Positions 6,327 through 11,987 of a DNA stretch of 14,384 nucleotides are shown in pieces. The notes beneath the pieces were generated by a model. The model did no database searches and was not told the DNA's origin. It was given only the letters and a program-made list of their open reading frames with translations. The stretch's first letter is position 1. Each line of letters opens with the position of its first letter. Source of the stretch: Thermoplasmata archaeon (lineage in GTDB: Archaea; Thermoplasmatota; Thermoplasmata; Thermoplasmatales; B87-G9); the NCBI GenBank assembly GCA_003649695.1, contig QMSR01000011.1, positions 1-14,384 of the forward strand, read 5' to 3'. A program made the translations under genes and the position numbers.

Positions 6327-6335
6327 GGTGGTATC

Positions 6336-6707
6336 ATGCCGTCGAAGCAGCCGAGGAAGCAGAGGAAGTTCAGGTACACAGCGCCCTGGCACAAGAGGAG
6401 GAAGATGCTCTCCGCCAACCTCAGCCCCGAGCTCAGGGAGAAGTATGGGAGGAGGTCCTTCCCCGTCAGGAAGGGAGACATCGTGAGGGTCATGAGGGGC
6501 TCCATGAGGGGGCACGAGGGGAAGGTCATGGAGGTGGACTACGAGAGGCTGAAGATCGTCGTCGAGGGCGTCACGGTGAGGAAGGCCGACGGGAAGGAGG
6601 TCCCCAAGCCCATAGACCCGTCAAACGTGCAGATCGTGAAGCTGGACCTGAGCGACCCTAGGAGGGCCGAGAAACTGGGAGGTGTTGAGGTTGAGCAGGC
6701 ATCTTAA
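6336..6707 (+). CDS. rpl24: Large subunit ribosomal protein L24 (uL24)
   Basis: Encodes uL24, an assembly-initiator protein of the 50S subunit located near the exit tunnel. The 123-aa product begins with the archaeal/eukaryotic-type basic segment KQPRKQRKFRYTAPWHKRRKMLSANLSPELREKYGRRSFPVRKGD and then has the KOW motif KGDIVRVMRGSMRGHEGKV at about 46-64, followed by VPKPIDPSNVQIVKLDL. ATG 6336 is 9 nt after the L14 stop. The spacing from the TGA of the TGAGGTGG element to ATG is 12 nt, one less than in the other modules. Its last 17 nt overlap the preferred start of S4e. Confidence 0.95.
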   Translation: MPSKQPRKQRKFRYTAPWHKRRKMLSANLSPELREKYGRRSFPVRKGDIVRVMRGSMRGHEGKVMEVDYERLKIVVEGVTVRKADGKEVPKPIDPSNVQIVKLDLSDPRRAEKLGGVEVEQAS

Positions 6708-7404
6708 GAGGCTAGCCGCCCCCAAGAGCCTGAGGATCCCCAGGAAGGTCGCCAAGTGGGCGGTGAAGGTCTCCCCCGGCCCCCACCCCAAGGAGAGGGC
6801 CGTACCCCTGCTCTACGTCATCAGGGACCACCTGGCTCTGGCGGACAGGGCGAAGGAGGCGAAGAAGATCATCAAGCAGAGGAAGGTCCTCGTGGATGGG
6901 AGACCCATAACGGACCACAAGTTCCCCGTGGGGATCATGGACACCGTGGCCATACCGGAGATCGAGGGCTACTGGAGGGTCCTCATCGACACCAAGGGGA
7001 GGCTCTACCCGAACCCCATCCCCAAGGAGAACGCGTCCTGGAAGCTGGTCAGGATTGAGAACAAGACCACCGTCAAGGGGGGGATCACGCAGCTTAACCT
7101 TAACGACGGCAGGAACATCCTCGTTGAGGAGGACGTGTACAGGACAGGGGATGTCCTGAAGATCTCGGTGCCGGATCAGGAGATCCTGGAGCACATAAGG
7201 TTCGAGCCAGGCGTCATGGCACTGATCATCGGAGGCAGGCACGTGGGCAGGATCGGGCACATCAAGGAGTACATCGTGGAGAGGTCCTCGGCGCCCAACA
7301 GGGTCCGCTTCGAGGAGGGCTTCGAGACGATCAAGGAAAACGTTTTTATCATCGGTAGGAAAAGGCCCCTGATCGAGCTCCCGGAGGTGAGGACGGTTGC
7401 CTGA
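6691..7404 (+). CDS. rps4e: Small subunit ribosomal protein S4e (eS4)
   Basis: Encodes eS4, a 30S protein found in archaea and eukaryotes but not bacteria. The 237-aa product starts with SRHLKRLAAPKSL, followed by an S4-type RNA-binding region around residues 41-90 (AKKIIKQRKVLVDGRPITD), the central RPNP-like GRLYPNPIPKENASWKLVRI, and a KOW-like stretch at about 172-195 (GVMALIIGGRHVGRIGHIKE). The start is TTG 6691, because GGGAGGTG (6677-6684) ends 6 nt before it. GTG 6682 and TTG 6685 lie within or against that site. It overlaps L24 by 17 nt. Near 7335-7350 a promoter-like AT-rich patch precedes L5. Confidence 0.93.
   Translation: MSRHLKRLAAPKSLRIPRKVAKWAVKVSPGPHPKERAVPLLYVIRDHLALADRAKEAKKIIKQRKVLVDGRPITDHKFPVGIMDTVAIPEIEGYWRVLIDTKGRLYPNPIPKENASWKLVRIENKTTVKGGITQLNLNDGRNILVEEDVYRTGDVLKISVPDQEILEHIRFEPGVMALIIGGRHVGRIGHIKEYIVERSSAPNRVRFEEGFETIKENVFIIGRKRPLIELPEVRTVA
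7335..7350 (+). promoter_or_regulatory. Putative internal promoter before L5
   Basis: GGAAAA (7335-7340), CG, then TTTTTATC (7343-7350) lies inside S4e. It has BRE-like and TATA-like parts in an otherwise GC-rich coding region. Its centre is about 51 nt before the L5 TTG at 7397, so a transcript could begin near 7370 with a short leader holding the L5 ribosome-binding site. The S4e codons here (GTT, TTT, AAA) are locally unusual. Function is inferred only. Confidence 0.35.
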
Positions 7405-7915
7405 GAACCCCATGCGCAGGATCTTGGTCGACAAGGTGGTGGTAAACATAGGGGTCGGGGAGAGCGGAGAGAGGCTGCAGAAGGCCGGGGAGCTCGTGAA
7501 GAGGCTCACCGGGCAGAAGCCCGTGTTCACGAGGGCGAAGAAGACCATCAGGGACTTCGGGATCAGGAAGAAGCTACCGATAGGGGTGAAGGTCACCCTG
7601 AGGGGGAAGAGGGCCCTCGACTTCCTCAGGAGGGCCCTAGATGCGAGGGACTTTAGGCTCCCTGAGTCCTCCTTCGACCAGCAGGGCGGCTTTTCCTTCG
7701 GGATCCCGGACTACACCCTCTTCCGGGACGTGAGGTACGATCCCGACATCGGGATCTTCGGCATGGACGTCTGCGTCACCCTCGCAAGGCCCGGGATGAG
7801 GGTCGCCAGGAGGAGGAGGGCCAGGGGGAAGGTGCCAAGGCACCACAGGGTCTCCAGGGAGGAGGCCATGGAGTTCGTGAGGAAGACCTTTGGGGTTGAG
7901 TTGGAGGTGGAGTGA
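7397..7915 (+). CDS. rpl5: Large subunit ribosomal protein L5 (uL5)
   Basis: Encodes uL5, a 5S rRNA-binding protein of the central protuberance that contacts P-site tRNA. The 172-aa product has the archaeal opening PENPMRRILVDKVVVNIGVGESGERL, then TGQKPVFTRAKKTIRDFGIRK, the conserved GGFSFGIPDYT and the segment RYDPDIGIFGMDVCVTLARPG. TTG 7397 is preferred to ATG 7412 because GGAGGTGA (7383-7390) is 6 nt upstream and the ENPM motif normally lies close to the N-terminus. It overlaps the S4e stop by 8 nt. S14 begins 1 nt after its TGA. Confidence 0.94.
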   Translation: MPENPMRRILVDKVVVNIGVGESGERLQKAGELVKRLTGQKPVFTRAKKTIRDFGIRKKLPIGVKVTLRGKRALDFLRRALDARDFRLPESSFDQQGGFSFGIPDYTLFRDVRYDPDIGIFGMDVCVTLARPGMRVARRRRARGKVPRHHRVSREEAMEFVRKTFGVELEVE

Positions 7916-7916
7916 G

Positions 7917-8078
7917 ATGCCCCAGCCTGTGCTGAAGCCGAAGAAGAAGTTCGGTAGGAGGGACGGATGCGTAAGGTGCGGTAGGAAGAGGGGTCTGATC
8001 AGGAGGTACGGCCTGAGGCTCTGCAGGCAGTGCTTCCGCGAGGTCGCCGCGGAGCTGGGATTCAAGAAGTACTCCTGA
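7917..8078 (+). CDS. rps14: Small subunit ribosomal protein S14, zinc-binding type (uS14)
   Basis: Encodes uS14, a 30S head protein. The product is only 53 aa, typical for the archaeal zinc-binding form. Four cysteines form a zinc ribbon: C18-x2-C21 and C36-x2-C39, within GCVRCGRKRGLIRRYGLRLCRQCF. The C-terminus ELGFKKYS is also typical. ATG 7917 follows the L5 TGA with a 1-nt gap, and GGAGGTGGAG immediately upstream is the ribosome-binding site. In-frame codons before 7917 would add residues that do not match the family. Its TGA at 8076 forms part of the TGAGGTGG module used by S8. Confidence 0.95.
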   Translation: MPQPVLKPKKKFGRRDGCVRCGRKRGLIRRYGLRLCRQCFREVAAELGFKKYS

Positions 8079-8088
8079 GGTGGTGCCG

Positions 8089-8478
8089 ATGAGACACAGC
8101 CTGATCTCGGACTTCATGAGCAACCTCGACAACGCGGCAAGGAAGGGGAAGAGGGAGATCGTCTTCAGGCCCTACTCGAAGCTCATCGGGAACATCCTCG
8201 GCCTCCTCAAGGAAAGGGGCTACGTCGAGGAGTACGAGATCTTCGAGGACGGGAGGGGAGGGGGCTTCAGGATCAGGCTCTCGCCCCACATAAACAGGTG
8301 CGGCCCCATCATGCCCCACTTCCCCGTCAAGTACAAGGAGCTGGAGAAGTGGGAGAAGAGGTACCTACCAGCGCTGAACTTCGGCTTCCTCATCATGACC
8401 ACCAACAGGGGGATCATGGCGAGCGACCAGGCCAAGAGGGAGAGGGTCGGGGGGAGGCTCCTGGCCTACATCTACTGA
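8089..8478 (+). CDS. rps8: Small subunit ribosomal protein S8 (uS8)
   Basis: Encodes uS8, a primary 16S rRNA-binding protein of the 30S platform. The 129-aa product shows SLISDFMSNLDNAARKGKREIVFRPYSKLIGNILGLLKERGYVEEYE at the N-terminus, then INRCGPIMPHFPVKYKELEKWEKRYLPALNFGFLIMTTNRGIM with the typical C-terminal rRNA-binding domain. ATG 8089 is the likely start; the in-frame GTG at 8080 belongs to the TGAGGTGG ribosome-binding module (8076-8083). The gap to S14 is 10 nt, and the same arrangement is repeated between this gene and L6. Confidence 0.95.
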   Translation: MRHSLISDFMSNLDNAARKGKREIVFRPYSKLIGNILGLLKERGYVEEYEIFEDGRGGGFRIRLSPHINRCGPIMPHFPVKYKELEKWEKRYLPALNFGFLIMTTNRGIMASDQAKRERVGGRLLAYIY

Positions 8479-8488
8479 GGTGGTGGAG

Positions 8489-9061
8489 ATGCCCATCGCG
8501 CCGGAGGTCGTGAGGGTCGTGGAAATCCCCGAGGGCGTTGAGGTCCGGAAGGAGGGTGATACCCTTATCGTGAAGGGGCCCCTGGGTGAGCTGAGGAGGA
8601 CCTTCACCCACAGGAAGGTCAGGCTGGAGCTGGAAGACGGGAGGGTCGTCATCAGGTGCCCCCTCCCCAGGAGGAAGGAGGCCGCCGTGGCCGGGACCTG
8701 GGAGGCCCACGTTAGGAACATGGTCAAGGGCGTCACCCAGGGATTCACCTACATCATGCACGTCAGGTACTCCCACTTCCCCATCAAGGTCACCGTGAAG
8801 GGGAGGAAGGTGGTGATCGAGAATTTCCTCGGGGAGAAGGCCCCGAGGTACGCGGAGATCGTCGGGGACACGAAGGTGGAGGTCGAGAGGGTCCAGCTCA
8901 AGGGCCCCGAGGGGGGCAGGATGACCGTCCTGAAGGTGTTCTCCATAGACAAGGAGGCGGCGGGTCAGACCGCAGCGAACATCGAGAGGGCCACCAGGAT
9001 AAAGGATAAGGACGTCAGGGTCTTCCAGGACGGCATCTACATAGCGCAGAAGCCGAGGTGA
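8489..9061 (+). CDS. rpl6: Large subunit ribosomal protein L6 (uL6)
   Basis: Encodes uL6, a 50S protein near the sarcin-ricin loop and the factor-binding site. The 190-aa product is built of two repeats of the L6 fold: the first has PEGVEVRKEGDTLIVKGPLGELRRTF, the second FPIKVTVKGRKVVIENFLGEKAPRYAEI. Between them lies the archaeal HVRNMVKGVTQGFTYIMHVRYSHFP. The C-terminus has KDVRVFQDGIYIAQK. ATG 8489 is used; in-frame GTG 8480 lies in the fused stop/ribosome-binding module TGAGGTGG (8476-8483). The TGA stop overlaps the L32e ATG by one base. Confidence 0.95.
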   Translation: MPIAPEVVRVVEIPEGVEVRKEGDTLIVKGPLGELRRTFTHRKVRLELEDGRVVIRCPLPRRKEAAVAGTWEAHVRNMVKGVTQGFTYIMHVRYSHFPIKVTVKGRKVVIENFLGEKAPRYAEIVGDTKVEVERVQLKGPEGGRMTVLKVFSIDKEAAGQTAANIERATRIKDKDVRVFQDGIYIAQKPR

Positions 9062-9468
9062 TGGGGGTGAAGCCGAGTCTGAGCGCGGAGGAAAAGCGCC
9101 TCCTGGAGCTCCGGAACAGGCTTAACAGGAAGAGGCCGGAGTTCAGGAGGCAGGAGTGGTTCCGCTACAAGAGGCTTGGGGAGAAGTGGAGGAGGCCAAG
9201 GGGCCTGCACTCCAAGATGAGGAAGAGGAAGAAGTACAGGCCGCCCGTCGTGGAGGTCGGCTACCGGGGGCCGAGGCTGGTGAGGGGCCTGCACCCATCG
9301 GGCTTCAGGGAGGTCCTCGTCCACAGGCCCGAGGACCTGGAGGGCCTGGACCCGAGCAGGGTGGCCGTCAGGATCGCCTCCTCGGTGGGCGGCAGGAAAA
9401 GGGAGAAGATCATAGCCAGGGCGGACGAGCTGGGCATAAGGGTCCTGAACAGGGGTGTTGAGGGATGA
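9061..9468 (+). CDS. rpl32e: Large subunit ribosomal protein L32e (eL32)
   Basis: Encodes eL32, a 50S protein shared by archaea and eukaryotes. The 135-aa product shows EFRRQEWFRYKRLGEKWRRPRGLHSKMRKRKKYRPPVVEVGYRGPRLVRGLHPSGF, the family signature, then an alternating C-terminal domain with AVRIASSVGGRKREKI and ADELGIRVLN. ATG 9061 overlaps the L6 stop (TGATG), but its GAGGTG site (9055-9060) is directly adjacent, with no spacer. In-frame GTG 9067 has the 6-nt spacing seen at other genes here and may be the true start. The stop overlaps the L19e ATG (ATGA). Confidence 0.92.
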   Translation: MGVKPSLSAEEKRLLELRNRLNRKRPEFRRQEWFRYKRLGEKWRRPRGLHSKMRKRKKYRPPVVEVGYRGPRLVRGLHPSGFREVLVHRPEDLEGLDPSRVAVRIASSVGGRKREKIIARADELGIRVLNRGVEG

Positions 9469-9911
9469 ACCTCAGGAACCAGAGGAGGATGGCGGCGGAG
9501 GTCCTGGGCGTGGGGGTCCACAGGGTCTGGCTCGACCCCAACGCCCTCGACGAGATCGCGGATGCGGTCACGAAGGAGGACATCAGGATCCTCATCAAGA
9601 GGGGGCTCATCAGGAAGCTGCCCGAGCAGGGCACGTCCAGGGCCAGGGCGAGGATCCTCAAGCAGAAAAGGGAAAAGGGTAGGAGGAGGGGACCGGGCTC
9701 CCGCAGGGGAGCCAAGTACGCGAGATACCGCAAGAAGGAGAGGTGGATGAAGGCCATAAGGGCCGTCAGGAGCATGCTTAGGGAGCTCAGGGACAAGGGG
9801 GTCATCGATCGCAAGACCTACAGGAAGCTCTACCTCCAGGCGAAGGGGGGCATGTTCAGGAGCAGGGCCCAGCTGAGGCTCCACCTCAGGCAGATGGGGG
9901 TGGAGGTCTGA
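9465..9911 (+). CDS. rpl19e: Large subunit ribosomal protein L19e (eL19)
   Basis: Encodes eL19, an archaeal/eukaryotic 50S protein that takes part in an intersubunit bridge. The 148-aa product matches the family in its opening LRNQRRMAAEVLGVGVHRVWLDPNALDEIADAVTKEDIRILIKRG, the basic GRRRGPGSRRGAKYARYRKKERWMKAIRAVRS and the end IDRKTYRKLYLQAKGGMFRSRAQLRLHL. ATG 9465 overlaps the L32e stop by 4 nt, preceded by GGGGTGTTGAGGG. Its TGA shares one base with the L18 ATG. Length and order are as expected for archaea. Confidence 0.96.
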   Translation: MNLRNQRRMAAEVLGVGVHRVWLDPNALDEIADAVTKEDIRILIKRGLIRKLPEQGTSRARARILKQKREKGRRRGPGSRRGAKYARYRKKERWMKAIRAVRSMLRELRDKGVIDRKTYRKLYLQAKGGMFRSRAQLRLHLRQMGVEV

Positions 9912-10420
9912 TGGCCAAGGGCCCCACCTACAGGGTGAAGTTCAGGAGGAGAAGGGAGGGCAAGACCGACTACAGGGAGAGGATCAGGCTCCTCAAGTCG
10001 GGCCTCCCCAGGGCCGTGGTCAGGAAGACGAACAGGTACATCATGGCCCAGATAGCGGTCTACGACCCCAAGGGCGACAGGATCCTCGCCTTCGCCCACT
10101 CCCGGGAGCTCAGGGACCTGGGCTGGAGGCACAGCCTCAAGGCCACCCCTGCCGCCTACCTCACCGGCCTCCTCCTGGGCCTCAGGGCCAGGAGGGCCGG
10201 GGTCGAGGAGGCGGTCCTGGACATAGGCCTCCACAGACCCGTTAAGGGCTCGAGGGTCTTCGCGGCCCTGAGGGGGATGCTGGACGCAGGCCTGAGGATC
10301 CCCCACGGGGACGGGATCTTCCCCCCGGAGGAGAGGCTCAGGGGGGAGCACCTCGGGATCCCCAGGGAGGACTTCGAGAGGGTTGTGGAGAGGGTGAAGG
10401 AGGTGTATGGGGTTGCCTAA
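9911..10420 (+). CDS. rpl18: Large subunit ribosomal protein L18 (uL18)
   Basis: Encodes uL18, a 5S rRNA-binding protein of the central protuberance. The 169-aa product has the archaeal/eukaryotic-type pattern YRVKFRRRREGKTDYRERIRLLKSGLPRAVVRKTNRYIMAQIAVYDPKGDRILA, then LRDLGWRHSLKATPAAYLTGLLLGLRA and the C-terminal GSRVFAALRGMLDAGLRIPHGDGIFPPEERLRGEHL. ATG 9911 overlaps the L19e stop by one base, and GGGGGTGGAGG precedes it. It ends in TAA, one of few non-TGA stops in the cluster, and overlaps S5 by 14 nt. Confidence 0.95.
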   Translation: MAKGPTYRVKFRRRREGKTDYRERIRLLKSGLPRAVVRKTNRYIMAQIAVYDPKGDRILAFAHSRELRDLGWRHSLKATPAAYLTGLLLGLRARRAGVEEAVLDIGLHRPVKGSRVFAALRGMLDAGLRIPHGDGIFPPEERLRGEHLGIPREDFERVVERVKEVYGVA

Positions 10421-11075
10421 CGGGGAGGAGCTGGAGCTCTGGGAGCCCAGGACCAAGCTGGGCAGGCTGGTCAAGGAGGGGGTGATCAAGAGCCTCAGCG
10501 AGGCCCTCAGGAGCGGCCTCCCGCTGAGGGAGCCGGAGATCGTGGACTTCCTGGCCCCCGACCTGAAGGACGAGGTCCTGGACATCAACGCCGTTCAGCG
10601 CATGACGGACTCCGGCAGGAGGCTGAAGTTCGCTGTTACCGTGGTGGTCGGTAACGAGAACGGCATCGTGGGCGTGGGCAGGGGGAAGGCGAAGGAGGTC
10701 AACGCGGCGATCAGGAAGGCGATCAAGGACGCGAAGCTTAACCTGGTCGAGATCAGGAGGGGCTGCGGCTCCTGGGAGTGCGCCTGCGGCAGGCCCCACT
10801 CCATCCCGTTCCGCGTTGTGGGCAAGTCCGGCAGCGTCGTCGTGGTCCTTAAGCCCGCCCCCAGGGGGGTGGGGCTGGTCGCCGGGGACGTGGCCAAGGC
10901 CATCCTCAGGATGGCTGGGATCCAGGACGTCTGGAGCTTCACCAAGGGCCACACCAAGACCACGGTAAACTTTGCCTACGCAACCTTCGACGCCCTGGTG
11001 AAGACTGTGGAGTACCGCATCAACCCAGAGCTGGCCTCCAGGATCGCCCTGTACAGGGGAGGTGCGGTGGATTGA
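10407..11075 (+). CDS. rps5: Small subunit ribosomal protein S5 (uS5)
   Basis: Encodes uS5, a 30S protein with roles in decoding fidelity and mRNA unwinding at the entry channel. The 222-aa product opens with the archaeal segment WEPRTKLGRLVKEGVIKSL, has EIVDFLAPDLKDEVLDINAVQRMTDSGRR, the domain strand GNENGIVGVGRGKAKEVNAAIRKAI, and the cysteine-rich RRGCGSWECACGRPHSIPF (C120, C125, C127, H131), followed by APRGVGLVAGDVAK and TKTTVNFAYATFDAL. ATG 10407 is used, with GGGTGA 9 nt upstream, but the stronger GGAGGTG (10399-10405) is only 1 nt from it. TTG 10413, 7 nt from that site, may be the real start, giving 220 aa. Confidence 0.94.
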   Translation: MGLPNGEELELWEPRTKLGRLVKEGVIKSLSEALRSGLPLREPEIVDFLAPDLKDEVLDINAVQRMTDSGRRLKFAVTVVVGNENGIVGVGRGKAKEVNAAIRKAIKDAKLNLVEIRRGCGSWECACGRPHSIPFRVVGKSGSVVVVLKPAPRGVGLVAGDVAKAILRMAGIQDVWSFTKGHTKTTVNFAYATFDALVKTVEYRINPELASRIALYRGGAVD

Positions 11076-11563
11076 GCGCCTTCGCCGTCGTGAGGATTCG
11101 GGGGACAGTCGGGGTGCCCAGGAAGATCGCGGACACCCTCGCCATGCTCAGGCTCCACAAGCGCTACCACTGCGTGATCGTCCCCGACACAAAGTCCTAC
11201 AGGGGGATGCTCCAGAAGGCGAAGGACTGGATCACCTGGGGGGAGGTTGACCCCGAGGTCGTGGAGAAGCTCCTCCTCGTCAGGGGGAGGACCGTGGGCG
11301 ACGGGAGGGTGGACGACGAGTTTGTCAGGAAGCACACGGCCTACGGGAGCGTCAGGGAGCTGGCCGAGGCCCTGGCCAGGGGGGAGGTCAAGCTCTCGGA
11401 CATCCCGAACCTGAAGCCGGTCTTCAGACTCCACCCCCCGATAGGGGGCCTGAGGAGCATGAGGAAGTCCTTCGCCGAGGGAGGGGACCTAGGATACCGT
11501 GGAAGGAAGATAAATGAGCTCATACTGAGGATGCTGGGACCAGGGTTCTGGGGAGGTGAGTGA
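11072..11563 (+). CDS. rpl30: Large subunit ribosomal protein L30 (uL30)
   Basis: Encodes uL30, a 50S protein that in archaea carries a C-terminal extension absent from the short bacterial form. The 163-aa product begins SAFAVVRIRGTVGVPRKIADTLAMLRLHKRYHCVIVPDT and continues with GMLQKAKDWITWGEVD, then the ferredoxin-like fold region, and ends with LHPPIGGLRSMRKSFAEGGDLGYRGRKINELILRM. TTG 11072 overlaps the S5 stop by 4 nt (TTGA), and GGAGGTG (11058-11064) is 7 nt upstream, which strongly supports this start. Bases 11509-11515 (GATAAAT) are a weak promoter-like patch before L15. Confidence 0.94.
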   Translation: MSAFAVVRIRGTVGVPRKIADTLAMLRLHKRYHCVIVPDTKSYRGMLQKAKDWITWGEVDPEVVEKLLLVRGRTVGDGRVDDEFVRKHTAYGSVRELAEALARGEVKLSDIPNLKPVFRLHPPIGGLRSMRKSFAEGGDLGYRGRKINELILRMLGPGFWGGE

Positions 11564-11564
11564 G

Positions 11565-11987
11565 GTGCCCTCCAGGACGAAGAAGTTCCGGGGGAGCAGG
11601 ACCCACGGCCGCGGGAAGAAGGCCGGGAGGGGCAAGGGTAAGCGCGGTGGCAGGGGCATGGCAGGCCTCTGCAAGCACCGATGGGTCTGGATGCTGAAGT
11701 ACATGCCCGACCACTGGGGGAGGCACGGCTTCACGCCGCCTAGGAGGGCGGAGTACAGGGAAATCAACCTCATGAGGCTCAGGGAGATCCTCCCCTCCCT
11801 GAGGGAGGCAGGCCTGGCCAGGGAGGAGGATGGCCTCTTGGTCATAGACCTCAGGTCCGCCGGCTACGGGAAGCTCCTCGGCAGGGGGGAGATAGACTTC
11901 CCCGCGAGGATCCTCGTGGACAGGGCCAGTGAGGGAGCGGTCAGGAAGGTGGAGGCCGCGGGGGGTTCGGTGGAGACCAATGCCTGA
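11565..11987 (+). CDS. rpl15: Large subunit ribosomal protein L15 (uL15)
   Basis: Encodes uL15, a late-assembly 50S protein. The 140-aa product has the glycine/arginine-rich N-terminal tail RGSRTHGRGKKAGRGKGKRGGRG, then WVWMLKYMPDHWGRHGF, typical of archaeal L15, and a C-terminal domain with VIDLRSAGYGKLLGRGEI and KVEAAGGSVE. GTG 11565 is preferred: GGGAGGTGA (11551-11559) is 5 nt upstream, and in-frame GTG 11556 lies inside that site. The gap from L30 is 1 nt. The last 8 nt overlap the SecY start. Confidence 0.93.
   Translation: MPSRTKKFRGSRTHGRGKKAGRGKGKRGGRGMAGLCKHRWVWMLKYMPDHWGRHGFTPPRRAEYREINLMRLREILPSLREAGLAREEDGLLVIDLRSAGYGKLLGRGEIDFPARILVDRASEGAVRKVEAAGGSVETNA

Noticed and set aside
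5526..6515. Long minus-strand open frame of 329 codons opposite S17, L14 and L24
   Set aside because: It is antisense to well-supported ribosomal genes, low in domain-like features, and of the kind produced by GC-rich AGG/AAG-biased coding on the plus strand.
11929..11979. An upstream start for SecY at 11929 adding 17 residues
   Set aside because: ATG 11980 has GGTGGAG at a 4-nt spacing; the extra residues are Arg-rich and derive from the L15 coding region.
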